Assembly: GCA_020846875.1 (NCBI GenBank) | Contig: JADLDB010000098.1 | Location: 1-40,990, forward strand | Direction: 5' to 3' | Origin: Myxococcales bacterium | Lineage (GTDB): Bacteria; Myxococcota; Myxococcia; Myxococcales; Myxococcaceae | Length of the DNA stretch: 40,990 bases | Shown here: positions 33,300 through 40,990 of the stretch, piece by piece | Numbering within the stretch: position 1 is the first letter of the stretch | How the letters are laid out: the number at the start of each line of letters is the position of its first letter | Notes under the pieces: model-generated | What the model saw: only the letters and a program-made list of their open reading frames with translations | What the model was told of the DNA's origin: nothing | Database searches by the model: none | Made by a program: the position numbers and the translations under genes

Positions 33300-35699
33300 A
33301 TGGAGCCGAGACCGGAAGGGCAGTTCGAGGGGCCGCGCCGTTTGCCGTGGGCGAAGGGCGGCGGGCTGGGGGCGCAGTTGGACGCGTGGCGGCGGGACGC
33401 GGCCACCTGGCGCAACGTGGTGCTGGACGAGGCGGTGCCGGCGAAGGAGGCGCAGTACTCCCCGCTGCCCGACGGCCTCGCGGACGGGGTGCGGGCCGCG
33501 CTGTTGGCAAAGGGCCTCACCCGGCTCTACACGCACCAGGCGCAAGCCTTCCGTCACGCGAGGGAGGGGCGCGACGTGGTCATCGCCACGCCCACCGCCT
33601 CGGGCAAGAGCCTGTGCTTCAACCTGCCCGTCCTCGACACGCTGGCGCGCGAGCCGCACGGGTGCGCGCTGTACCTCTTCCCCACCAAGGCGCTGTCGCG
33701 GGACCAGGAGGAGGCGCTGCGCGGCTTCATGCGCGAGGCCGGCCTGTCCCACGGCGCCATCACCTTCGACGGGGACACGCCGGGCGACGCGCGCAGGGCG
33801 GCCAAGGAGAAGTCCGGCGTGCTGCTGACCAACCCCGACATGCTGCACACCGGCGTGCTGCCCCACCACGCGGGCTGGGCGCGGCTGTTCGCCAACCTGC
33901 GCTACGTCGTCCTGGACGAATTGCACACCTACCGCGGCGTCTTTGGTTCCCACGTGGCCAACGTGCTGCGCCGGCTGGAGCGGATCGCCCGCTTCCACGG
34001 CTCGAGGCCGCAGTTCCTCTTCGCCTCGGCCACCATCGGCAACCCGCAGGCGCACGCCTCCCGCATCCTCGGACGCGACGTGGCCTGCGTGGGCGAGTCG
34101 GGCGCGCCGGTGGGCGAGAAGAAGGTGCTCGTCTACAACCCGCCGGTGGTCAACGCCGAGCTGGGCGTGCGGCAGAGCGCGGTGAAGGTGACGGCGCGGC
34201 TGGCGGGCGAGCTGGTGCGCAGCGGCGTGTCCACCCTCGTCTTCGGCCAGTCGCGGAACACGGTGGAGGTGCTGCTCAAGTACCTGCGCGACGGCCTCAA
34301 GAAGGACCGCGTCCCCGACGAGGCGGTGATGGCGTACCGCGGCGGCTACCTGCCGGCGGTGCGGCGGGAGATCGAAGCGCGGCTGCGCGCGGGCGACGTT
34401 CGCTGCGTGGTGGCGACCAACGCCCTGGAGCTGGGCATCGACATCGGCTCGCTGGACGCGGTGGTGTGCTGCGGCTACCCGGGGAACCTGGCGGCGCTGT
34501 GGCAGCGCTTCGGACGGGCGGGCCGACGGCAGGGCGCCAGCCTCTCGCTGCTGGTCACCAACAGCTCGCCGCTCGATCAATACGTGGCGGCGGATCGCGG
34601 CCTGTTGCTGCGGCAGTCGGTGGAGCACGCGCGGATCGACCCCGACAACGTAGAGATCCTGGTGCAGCACCTCAAGTGCGCGGCCTTCGAGCTGCCCTTC
34701 GAGGAGGGCGAGGGCTTCCGCGAGCTGAGCGCCGCCGACACCACGCAGGCGCTCGACTACCTCGCCGAGCACCGGGTGCTGCACCCGGCTCCCGGCCCGA
34801 CGGGCGCGCGCACCTGGCACTGGGCGGCGGACGCGTACCCGGCCAACGACGTGTCCTTGCGCAGCGTGGGCTGGGACAACGTGGTGATCATCGAGCAGCC
34901 GTTCGATCGAACGATCGCCGAGATGGACTGGCGCAGCGCGCACACCATGCTGCACGCGCAGGCCATCTACCAACAGCACGGCGAGCAGTACCAGGTGGAG
35001 CGGCTGGACCTGGAGAACCGCAAGGCCTTCGTGCGGAAGGTGGCGCCCGACTACTGGACGGACGCGATGAAGTACACGCGCGTCGAGGTGCTCTCGGAGG
35101 GGCGCGCCGAGCCCAGGGCCCAGGTCGTCTTCGGCTTCGGCGACGTGTCGGTGGTGGAGAAGGTGGTGGGCTTCAAGAAGATCAAGTTCCACACCCACGA
35201 GAACGTCGGCTACGGCGAGGTGCAGTTGCCGGAGCTCCAGATGCACTCCACGGCCTTCTGGCTGACGGTGCCCGAGGTGGTGCTGGCCGGCTTCTTCGCG
35301 CCGCGGGTGGAGGTGGTGGAGGCGATCCGCGCGCTGTCGCACGCGCTGCACTCGGTGTCGTGCGTGGGGCTGATGATCGATCCGCGCGATCTCGGGCGCA
35401 CGCTGGGCAGCCGGGCCACGCCGAACGGGCCGCCGCGGAAGGCGCCGGGCGAAGGGCCGATGATCGATCCGACCATCTTCCTCTACGATCAGATCCCCGG
35501 CGGCGTGGGGCTGTCCTCGCGCCTGTTCGACGAGCGGGTGGAGCTCCTCGGGCGCGCGCGGAAGCTGGTGGAGGGCTGCGGCTGCACGGACGGCTGTCCG
35601 GCGTGCATCGGGGTGCTGCCGGCGGGGGGCGCGTCGCAGGGGCGGCGCGAGCTGGTGCTCCAGGTGCTCTCGGCGCTCGGCGTGGACGCGGTGCACTGA
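33300..35699 (+). CDS. mrfA: MrfA-type superfamily 2 DNA helicase (YprA/Hrq1 family)
   Basis: 799 aa. DEAD/DEAH helicase core: YTHQAQAF (Q-like), TPTASGKS Walker A (~96-104), DELHTYRG motif II (206-), FASATIG motif III, ATNALELGIDIG and QRFGRAGRRQ motifs V/VI. After the core comes the MrfA/DUF1998-type C-terminal domain with four zinc-ligand cysteines, Cys760, 762, 766 and 769 (CGCTDGCPAC). In Bacillus subtilis MrfA with exonuclease MrfB removes mitomycin C adducts independently of UvrABC. The downstream gene here is the matching exonuclease, starting five bases after this stop, so the pair forms an operon. ATG at 33300 directly follows the promoter described. Confidence 0.92.
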   Translation: MEPRPEGQFEGPRRLPWAKGGGLGAQLDAWRRDAATWRNVVLDEAVPAKEAQYSPLPDGLADGVRAALLAKGLTRLYTHQAQAFRHAREGRDVVIATPTASGKSLCFNLPVLDTLAREPHGCALYLFPTKALSRDQEEALRGFMREAGLSHGAITFDGDTPGDARRAAKEKSGVLLTNPDMLHTGVLPHHAGWARLFANLRYVVLDELHTYRGVFGSHVANVLRRLERIARFHGSRPQFLFASATIGNPQAHASRILGRDVACVGESGAPVGEKKVLVYNPPVVNAELGVRQSAVKVTARLAGELVRSGVSTLVFGQSRNTVEVLLKYLRDGLKKDRVPDEAVMAYRGGYLPAVRREIEARLRAGDVRCVVATNALELGIDIGSLDAVVCCGYPGNLAALWQRFGRAGRRQGASLSLLVTNSSPLDQYVAADRGLLLRQSVEHARIDPDNVEILVQHLKCAAFELPFEEGEGFRELSAADTTQALDYLAEHRVLHPAPGPTGARTWHWAADAYPANDVSLRSVGWDNVVIIEQPFDRTIAEMDWRSAHTMLHAQAIYQQHGEQYQVERLDLENRKAFVRKVAPDYWTDAMKYTRVEVLSEGRAEPRAQVVFGFGDVSVVEKVVGFKKIKFHTHENVGYGEVQLPELQMHSTAFWLTVPEVVLAGFFAPRVEVVEAIRALSHALHSVSCVGLMIDPRDLGRTLGSRATPNGPPRKAPGEGPMIDPTIFLYDQIPGGVGLSSRLFDERVELLGRARKLVEGCGCTDGCPACIGVLPAGGASQGRRELVLQVLSALGVDAVH

Positions 35700-35704
35700 A
35701 GGCG

Positions 35705-37006
35705 ATGGACCTCCGCGCGCGACTATCCACCCTCTCGCCCCTCGGGGGAGGGGGCCGGGGTGAGGGGAAGGCCGATCACCTCTGCCCCGGGGGAGAGGGC
35801 CAGGGTGAGGGGAGCCGGCTCAGCCTGACCCGCCGCTACCTTTCCGGCTCACTGCACGGCCGCATCACGCTGTCGGACGCAGCCAGCGTCCCCGGCGACT
35901 CCCTCGCGCTCCTCTCGCTCGACCCCCGCCTGGCGGACGTCGATCCCACCCGGCTGCTCTTCGTGGACACCGAGACCACCGGCCTGCACGGCGGTGCGGG
36001 CACCCTGCCCTTCCTCATCGGGCTGGGCTGGTTCGAGGGCGGCGATCTGCACGTGGAGCAGCTCTTCCTCCCTCGGCCGGGCCAGGAGGTCCCGCTGCTT
36101 CAGCAGCTCGCGGACCGCCTCGCCCGCGCCAGCCTGATGGTCACCTTCAACGGCAAGTGCTTCGACTGGCCGCTCTTGCGCACGCGCCTGGTGATGAACC
36201 GGCTCCCGGTGCCCGACGCGCCGGCGCACCTCGATCTCCTCCACTGCGCGCGGCGGCTCTTCAAGCGTCGCCTGCCCACCACGCGGCTGCAGGATCTGGA
36301 GCGGCACGTCCTTGGCTTCCACCGCCTCGGCGACATCGACGGCGCGCTCATCCCCGCGGCGTACTTCGACTACCTGCGGCGCGGGGCCACCGCGGTCATC
36401 CGCCAGGTGCTGGAGCACAACGCGCTGGACGTGGTGACGATGGCGGCAGTGCTGGCGGAGCTCTCGCGGCGGGTGGAGCTCACGCACGACGACGACACGG
36501 CAGAGGACTGCCTCTCGCTGGCCGAGGTCAGCGCGCGCGCGGGCCACCTCGAGCGCGCCGAAGCGCTGGCCCTGCTCGCCGCCGAGCGGGCGAGCGCCGA
36601 GGCGCCGTGCACGACCGCGTCCTCCCGCTCACGAGCCGACCCGACGGGGCGGAGGCCGATCTCCCAGGGGGCCTTGACGCTGCCACCGCTGCCGCGCGAG
36701 CCGGTGAAGAGGACGGCCCTCGACGCGTGGTGGCTGGCGGCGCGGCTGGCGGGGAAGCGGCGCGATTGGGCGGCGGTGGCGCACCGGCTCAACACGGCGC
36801 TGGGGCTCCCGGGCCTGGGGCAGGAGGACGTCCAGGCGTTGCACCTGGCGCTGTCCCGGGTGTGCGAGCACCGGCTGAAGGATCGGCCTCGGGCGCTGGT
36901 CCACGCCCGCTCCGGCGCGGCGGCAGAACCACCGGCGGCCCACGCCCGGCGCGTGGCGCGTCTCTCGCGGCACCTGGAGCCGCAGCATCCCTTCCGCCTG
37001 GAGTGA
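35705..37006 (+). CDS. mrfB: MrfB-type DnaQ-like 3'-5' exonuclease with TPR-like C-terminus (YprB family)
   Basis: 433 aa. Start at 35705 gives MDLRARLSTL, resembling the N-terminus of B. subtilis YprB (MSLKSKL). Residues ~9-38 are encoded by two copies of a dispersed GC-rich repeat (Gly/Glu-rich), absent from the typical family. The nuclease domain has Asp88 and Glu90 (FVDTETTG), Asp154 (FNGKCFDW) and His238-x3-Asp242 (HNALDVV), the DEDD set. A helical TPR-like region follows (AGHLERAEALALL, RRDWAAVAHRLNTAL, KDRPRALVHARSG). Works with MrfA to excise damaged DNA. No good internal start exists between the repeat and the nuclease domain. Confidence 0.9.
   Translation: MDLRARLSTLSPLGGGGRGEGKADHLCPGGEGQGEGSRLSLTRRYLSGSLHGRITLSDAASVPGDSLALLSLDPRLADVDPTRLLFVDTETTGLHGGAGTLPFLIGLGWFEGGDLHVEQLFLPRPGQEVPLLQQLADRLARASLMVTFNGKCFDWPLLRTRLVMNRLPVPDAPAHLDLLHCARRLFKRRLPTTRLQDLERHVLGFHRLGDIDGALIPAAYFDYLRRGATAVIRQVLEHNALDVVTMAAVLAELSRRVELTHDDDTAEDCLSLAEVSARAGHLERAEALALLAAERASAEAPCTTASSRSRADPTGRRPISQGALTLPPLPREPVKRTALDAWWLAARLAGKRRDWAAVAHRLNTALGLPGLGQEDVQALHLALSRVCEHRLKDRPRALVHARSGAAAEPPAAHARRVARLSRHLEPQHPFRLE
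35730..35813. repeat. Dispersed GC-rich palindromic repeat, two tandem copies inside mrfB
   Basis: Copy one 35730-35770 (CCCTCTCG...GGGGGAGGGGG then CCGGGGTGAGGGGAAG) and copy two 35777-35813 (CACCTCTG...GGGGGAGAGGG then CCAGGGTGAGGGGA). Both share the layout of the copy at 32465-32504: an inverted CCCTCTCC/GGAGAGGG-type stem followed by a GGGGTGAGGGG half. They keep the mrfB frame open and encode Gly/Glu-rich peptide. Confidence 0.75.
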
Positions 37007-37052
37007 GCCGCCCCCCGTGAAGCCACGGACCCACGCGGTTAGGCTCAAGCCC

Positions 37053-38102
37053 ATGAACGCGCTCATGGGGGCAGCTCTCGCTGGAGTCTGCGTGCTGGGG
37101 ATCGGCTGCAACACCTCTGGTGGAGGTGGCACCGGGGGCGGATCCGGCGGAGGCGGGCTGGGAGGCGGTGGCGGAATGGGCGGTGGGGGCGGCTCGGGCC
37201 AGGGCTGCGCCAGCGTGCCACCCCCGGTCTGGCAGCCCTCGGGCACCCGGGTGACGTGGAACGGCGTCTCCTTCATCGTGCCTCCGGGGATGACCGGGAC
37301 CGATCGAACCACCCACTACGAGATCTCCGCGGCGGGTCAGCCCAACGGCACCGACACCTGCTCGATCGCCGTCAACCTGCCCATCGCGCCCACCGGCAAT
37401 CTCGCCCAGCAGGCGAGCGACCTGTTGACCCAGGCGTATGCGGCGCAGGGCTACCAGGTGCTCGACGACAACTACGGCACGGACCTGATCGCCCACCGCA
37501 CGGTGGGCCAGTCGGCGAAGGGGTGGAGCTACGTCGAGCTCCGCGCGGAGCTGCGCATGGGCGCGCCGAGCGCCGAGCGGGGGCACCTCATGCTGGTGAA
37601 CCTCACGGACCGGGTCGTCCCACTCATCGGGTACTCCCCTACCAACGCAGGCTGCACCCAGCTCGACCACGACAACACCGCGGGGATCATCGGCGAGCTC
37701 CGCTGGAGACAGCTCGAGTACAGCCTGGAGTTCACCGGCCCGTCGCCGGCGCCGCAGTCCCTCGTCGGCCACTGGTCCCTCTTCCAGGGCGCCAGCGGGC
37801 AGGAGTACGTCTTCTACGCCAACGGGCGCTACCAGTACTGGGGCGGGCTGACGCAGGCCCACGTCATCTCCAACACCGAGATCGAGCTGGCCACCTCCAA
37901 CGTCCAGGGCGACGGCCCCTACGCCGTCACCGGCAGCGTGGTCACCCTCTGCCCCGACGGGCGGACCGCGGAGTCCTTCCTCTACCGCCTCTTCGAGCAG
38001 CACTCCGTCTCGCCGACGGGGGTGGTGCGCGCGGTGCGGAAGCTGGGGCTGCTCAAGAGTGACACGGCGGGCCAGTACGAGGTCGCCGTGGAGAGGCTGT
38101 GA
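37053..38102 (+). CDS. Hypothetical lipoprotein with poly-Gly spacer
   Basis: 349 aa from the ATG at 37053, chosen because it opens a compact signal peptide (NALMGAALAGVCVLGIGC) and follows TAGGCT by seven bases. The upstream GTG at 37017 would add 12 basic residues. The lipobox (GIGC) is imperfect. A Gly-rich spacer of ~30 residues follows. The mature domain has SFIVPPGMTG, CSIAVNLPIAP, AYAAQGYQVLDDNYG and a later segment with SLVGHWSLFQGASGQEYVFYANGRYQYWGG, the last resembling lipocalin-like/DUF-type stress lipoproteins. Function unknown. Convergent with the next gene, nine bases apart. Confidence 0.75.
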   Translation: MNALMGAALAGVCVLGIGCNTSGGGGTGGGSGGGGLGGGGGMGGGGGSGQGCASVPPPVWQPSGTRVTWNGVSFIVPPGMTGTDRTTHYEISAAGQPNGTDTCSIAVNLPIAPTGNLAQQASDLLTQAYAAQGYQVLDDNYGTDLIAHRTVGQSAKGWSYVELRAELRMGAPSAERGHLMLVNLTDRVVPLIGYSPTNAGCTQLDHDNTAGIIGELRWRQLEYSLEFTGPSPAPQSLVGHWSLFQGASGQEYVFYANGRYQYWGGLTQAHVISNTEIELATSNVQGDGPYAVTGSVVTLCPDGRTAESFLYRLFEQHSVSPTGVVRAVRKLGLLKSDTAGQYEVAVERL

Positions 38103-38111
38103 GGGGCGCCC

Positions 38112-40316
38112 TCACTGGATGCCGCTGACGCACCGCTGGTTCACGCACGCCGCGCCCTGCCCGAAGCCGCAGCAGTCGTCGTTGGTGGTGCAGCGCTCGA
38201 ATTCCCGCGCACAGCCGCCGCCCGAGGACTGGCACTGCGGGGGCGCGCCCGCTTCGATGCCCCGGCAATAGCCGCCGCAGCATTGATCGCCCGACTCGCA
38301 ACCCTCGCCGTCCGCCTGGCAGGGCTCGAGCGACCAGTACCCGCGCGAGTTTCCGGCCAAGAGCTCCTGCGCCGGCAGGTAGAAGGCAGGGTGGCTGGGA
38401 TCCGTCCCCGGCTGGGCGTTCAAGTCGATCGCCGCCACCCACAGCTTCTTCGTCGTCGGCGTCTGGGAGATGTCGTGGAAGCGGGGATCGCTCCAGTACG
38501 GGTTGATGGTGGCCACGTTCCCGTACATCCGCCGGCTGGTGAAGATGACCCACGCGTAGCCGCCGGACGGCAGCGGGGCCACCGTGCCCTCGTAGTTGAG
38601 CGTCGAGTCGTCGTCGTGCCCGTTGGGCCCCACCGGCGCGTGGCCCTTCCCGTTGGCGTTGTCGAGCCGCCGCGCCTGCTTGGTGGCCACGTCCACCCAC
38701 CACAGCTCGCCGTGCGCGCCTACGTTGGAGCACGCCGCCGAGTCGTCGCACTGCGAGCGCGTCTCGCCCAGGGCCCGGCCGTTGGACACGGTCTCCACCT
38801 GGAAGACGACGCCTTTCCCTGTGGGCAGGAAGCTGGGGTACAGCGCCGCCTGTCCCGAGGGTGGCGTGTGCAGCGTGGTGAAGTCACTGAAGGTGCCCGG
38901 GGCGGCGAAGCGCATCATCGCCAGCGAGCGCCGATCCGCCGCCGTCCCGCCCGCCGTCCCGGCGAACCACAAGAAGGCCACCATCGAGTCGTCGACCGAG
39001 AAGGCCGGCGCGCCCGCCCGGAGCCCCGGCGGCAGGCCGGTGGTGGGCAGCTCCGCGCCGCTGGGCACGTCGAAGAGCGCCGAGGGCGCGGAAGACGAGC
39101 CGTGCAGCGGCGCCGCGTTGGAGAAGAGCTTCTTGCCGTCCTGGGTGAGGCCGCCCCACGCGAAGCGGCCGTCGGCCGGCGCCATGCCCGTCTCGGCGTT
39201 GCCGGCCTTGAGCGCGTAGTGGCTGGTGGCCGAGTAGTCGTCGCCGCGCTGCGAGAGGAGCGCCGAGCCGTCGCCGGAGACGACGTGGCACACCCGGCAC
39301 TCCGCGTAGCTGCCGTTGCGTCCGGCCACCAGCGAAGGATCCGTGGAGCTGCCCTTGATCGCCAGCGTGGCCCCGCCGAACTGCCCGTTGCCGCCCAGCG
39401 CGCCGCCGTAGTTGTAGGCCAGCTTCGTCCCGTAGGAGTTGTAATAGACGACGCCCTTGAGCGAGCCGGGGGCGATCTTCCACGTCTCGGTGAGGGGCCC
39501 GAAGGCCGCGCCGCCCGCGGCGAACACCAGCCGCACGGTGACGCTCTGCCCGGAGCAGGCCTCGTTCATCATCCGCCAGGCGTCCTGGGGAATCGGGTGG
39601 TGGATGAAGGGCGTGGCGGTGCGCGCGAAGGTGCCGTCGTAGACGAAGGCCGGGCACTCGAGGTGAATGGCGACCGCCTCGGGATCTCTCGCCCCGTTCT
39701 TCCACTGCAGCAGCGGCGCGAGCAGATCGCGCGGCCACACCGTGGCGTCGTAGGGGTAGAGCATCACCAGGCCGGGCTCCGCGGTGGGCGTCTGCTGCAG
39801 CACGGTGGCCACTGCCGGAGCCACCGGACCTCCCGGCCCTTCTCCGCCCACGCCGCCCACGCCGCCGGCGCCCGAGCCTCCGCCCGCGCCCGTCCCGCCA
39901 TTCTGGTTGACGTGCAGCCGCACGGTGAGGCTGGTGGTGGCCTGCAGGCCGCCGAGCTGAGCGCTCACCGTGGCCACGCCACCCGAGGTGCCGGTGGTGA
40001 CGAAGCGGCCGCTACCGTCGATGACGCCGAGGGAGTTGGGGCTGGCGGACCAGGTGGGCGAGACGGGCAGGCCACCTACCATCGCGAAGAACTGCTGCGG
40101 CAGCGCCTGGCCGAACGTGACGTCCAGCACCGCGTTCTGCGGCGAGAGGAGCAGCACCCCAGCCGCGCCACCGCCTCCGCCGCCCGCGCCACCCGCGCCC
40201 CCGCCTCCGCCCGACGCGCCGCCGTCCATGCCCGAGATGTGCAGTTCGCTCACGCACGAGCAGCCGCTCGCGGTCAGCGAGGCAAGCACGAGGACGGACC
40301 ACACGGCGGATCGCAT
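38112..40316 (-). CDS. Lipoprotein with Big-like domain, single CxxCH haem motif and Cys-rich C-terminus
   Basis: 734 aa from the ATG at 40316, with GAGAGG upstream; lipobox ASGC. Poly-Gly spacer, then a Big_2-like Ig domain (GLPVSPTWSASPNSLGVIDGSGRFVTTG), a second Gly-rich linker, then a region typical of TolB/WD40-like (PD40) myxobacterial proteins (YNSYGTKLAYNYGGALGG, GRFAWGGLTQDGKKLFSNAAP, FSVDDSMVAFLWFAG, YPSFLPTGKGVVFQVE). Cys340-Arg-Val-Cys343-His344 is a cytochrome c-type haem-binding motif. The C-terminus has two CxxxxxCCxxxC knots (CESGDQCCGGYC, CTTNDDCCGFG). Perhaps an outer-surface redox or sensing protein; no enzyme activity can be assigned. A second ATG upstream at 40361 is disfavoured. 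Confidence 0.85.
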   Translation of the reverse strand: MRSAVWSVLVLASLTASGCSCVSELHISGMDGGASGGGGGAGGAGGGGGGAAGVLLLSPQNAVLDVTFGQALPQQFFAMVGGLPVSPTWSASPNSLGVIDGSGRFVTTGTSGGVATVSAQLGGLQATTSLTVRLHVNQNGGTGAGGGSGAGGVGGVGGEGPGGPVAPAVATVLQQTPTAEPGLVMLYPYDATVWPRDLLAPLLQWKNGARDPEAVAIHLECPAFVYDGTFARTATPFIHHPIPQDAWRMMNEACSGQSVTVRLVFAAGGAAFGPLTETWKIAPGSLKGVVYYNSYGTKLAYNYGGALGGNGQFGGATLAIKGSSTDPSLVAGRNGSYAECRVCHVVSGDGSALLSQRGDDYSATSHYALKAGNAETGMAPADGRFAWGGLTQDGKKLFSNAAPLHGSSSAPSALFDVPSGAELPTTGLPPGLRAGAPAFSVDDSMVAFLWFAGTAGGTAADRRSLAMMRFAAPGTFSDFTTLHTPPSGQAALYPSFLPTGKGVVFQVETVSNGRALGETRSQCDDSAACSNVGAHGELWWVDVATKQARRLDNANGKGHAPVGPNGHDDDSTLNYEGTVAPLPSGGYAWVIFTSRRMYGNVATINPYWSDPRFHDISQTPTTKKLWVAAIDLNAQPGTDPSHPAFYLPAQELLAGNSRGYWSLEPCQADGEGCESGDQCCGGYCRGIEAGAPPQCQSSGGGCAREFERCTTNDDCCGFGQGAACVNQRCVSGIQ

Positions 40317-40409
40317 GTACCTCTCATCGCCCTGTGCACGGGACTGTCCTGCGTTTCTCACGGACTGAGAGCCTACCGCGCCGTCGATGCTCCAGTCGTG
40401 ACGAGCCGG

Positions 40410-40862
40410 TCAACGCGTCGGACGACGGGACTTCGCGGGCTTGCGCGCCGGCGGGGCCCTGGGTGGGGCCTGGGGAGCCTCCAGCGCTTCGAGGCGCTCG
40501 CGCAGGCGCAGCACCTCGGCGGACAGTTGGGCGTAGGAGTCGCGCACGTGGCCGTTGAAGAGGACCTGCCGGGCCAGCGCCTCGTTGAGGAAGACCTGGC
40601 CCACGCGCCGGAAGGTCACCTTCGCCAGGCGCACCATGCGGCCAGCCAGCCCGGCGCGGTGCGTCTCCACCGGCACGCCCCTGGTCGCGTCGGCGTGCTC
40701 GGCCAGCGCGTCGAGGTTGAAGGACAGCGGGTCGACGCGCGGCTCGACGCCCGGCACCACGTCCTGCCCTCCGGAGGACGCGCTCAGCCCGCGCGCCCGG
40801 AGCCGCTGCCCCACGTACGCCATCAGCTTGTCCGCGGTGATGTCCCTGCCCATCAGCTTCAT
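40410..40862 (-). CDS. Small conserved-looking protein beside a polysaccharide glycosyltransferase
   Basis: 150 aa, cytoplasmic. The middle (DPLSFNLDALAEHADATRGVPVETHRAGLAGRMVRLAKVTFRRVGQVFLNEALARQVLFNGHVRDSYAQLSAEV is the relevant stretch, here by position ~45-115) resembles the region that precedes methyltransferase domains in polysaccharide-cluster proteins; the methyltransferase is absent. A short coiled coil (LSAEVLRLRERLEALEA) and a basic Pro/Lys-rich tail (PPARKPAKSRRPTR) follow. It starts 40 bases after the glycosyltransferase stop, so probably the same operon. Function unknown. Confidence 0.65.
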   Translation of the reverse strand: MKLMGRDITADKLMAYVGQRLRARGLSASSGGQDVVPGVEPRVDPLSFNLDALAEHADATRGVPVETHRAGLAGRMVRLAKVTFRRVGQVFLNEALARQVLFNGHVRDSYAQLSAEVLRLRERLEALEAPQAPPRAPPARKPAKSRRPTR

Positions 40863-40902
40863 GGCGCGCCTCCTAGCACGCTTCTTCCGGAGGCGAGGCG
40901 GG

Positions 40903-40990
40903 TCAGCCGCGCTTCATCCGGGCGATCTCCTCGAGGTACGCCTCCACCACCTTCGCCCAGCGGAAGCGCCCCGCGTAGCGCCTGCCCTTC
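40903..40990 (-). CDS. C-terminal end of a probable GT-B (GT4-type) glycosyltransferase (truncated by window)
   Basis: Only the last 28 codons are visible before the stop at 40903-40905; the rest lies beyond the window. The peptide RRYAGRFRWAKVVEAYLEEI is the type of C-terminal helix seen in family 4 glycosyltransferases (FxWxxxVxxYLxxY pattern). With the downstream small gene it suggests a further polysaccharide gene cluster upstream on the minus strand. Confidence 0.5.
   Translation of the reverse strand, partial: KGRRYAGRFRWAKVVEAYLEEIARMKRG

Noticed and set aside
33252-35696. 814-aa ORF antisense to mrfA
   Set aside because: Shadow of the helicase gene with no recognisable motif.
40356-40370. 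TCTCA-N5-TGAGA as an operator upstream of the 40316 lipoprotein
   Set aside because: Short inverted repeat with no second copy or recognised regulator; chance occurrence is likely.

Overview
The window is very GC-rich with dense, mostly bidirectional gene packing. Gene content points to a myxobacterium (Myxococcota, probably a Myxococcaceae/Archangiaceae relative): lipoproteins with poly-Gly spacers after the lipobox, Cys-rich repeats with a CGDDGCGGSCG-type motif, FG-GAP propellers ending in a MYXO-CTERM-like sorting tail, a multidomain Ser/Thr kinase, PATAN and J-domain proteins, and a wzm/wzt O-antigen export locus. I cannot assign a genus from sequence alone.

Layout. 1-5955 (+): the 3' end of an unknown gene with a strong intrinsic terminator, a 1302-aa surface lipoprotein with nine 56-aa eight-Cys repeats, a ceramidase-like protein and a tiny barrel-like ORF. 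5952-9478 (-): an operon of a GYF/PATAN/J-domain/TPR protein, the RNA-binding protein YhbY and a Coa1-family membrane protein. 9601-10413 (+): an envelope lipoprotein. 10421-12085 (-): the catalytic chain of a methylmalonyl-CoA-type mutase. 12139-13907 (+): a pyroglutamyl-peptidase-like protein with an N-terminal extension and a small membrane protein. 14026-19649 (-): an O-antigen operon (Gfo/Idh/MocA oxidoreductase, sugar aminotransferase, Wzm, Wzt, an unusual glycosyltransferase-like protein). 19755-25073 (+): a three-gene envelope module (barrel with carboxypeptidase-regulatory-like domains, FecR lipoprotein, Ser/Thr kinase with a TonB-like periplasmic arm). 25077-29488 (-): a 14-repeat FG-GAP protein and the rRNA methyltransferase RlmM. 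29649-37006 (+): secA, a small lipoprotein and a helicase/exonuclease pair matching MrfA/MrfB (mitomycin adduct repair). 37053-38102 (+) and 38112-40316 (-): two lipoproteins, the second with one haem-c motif. 40410-40990 (-): a conserved-looking small protein and the C-terminus of a probable GT-B glycosyltransferase, likely the edge of another polysaccharide cluster.

The most interesting points are: (i) mrfA has a TTGTCC-N17-TACGGT promoter containing a LexA-like inverted repeat (CTGAAC-N4-GTACGG), suggesting DNA-damage control, while mrfB carries two copies of a dispersed GC-rich repeat in frame near its N-terminus; (ii) the kinase at 23151 begins with an N-lobe-less, degenerate second kinase C-lobe and ends in a TonB-C/AgmX-like domain beyond a membrane helix and a PPPVEP-repeat arm, and is encoded with a barrel protein and a FecR lipoprotein. 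Many long ORFs overlapping these genes on the opposite strand are GC-bias shadows and were left out. No tRNA, rRNA, CRISPR array, insertion sequence or prophage was recognised.
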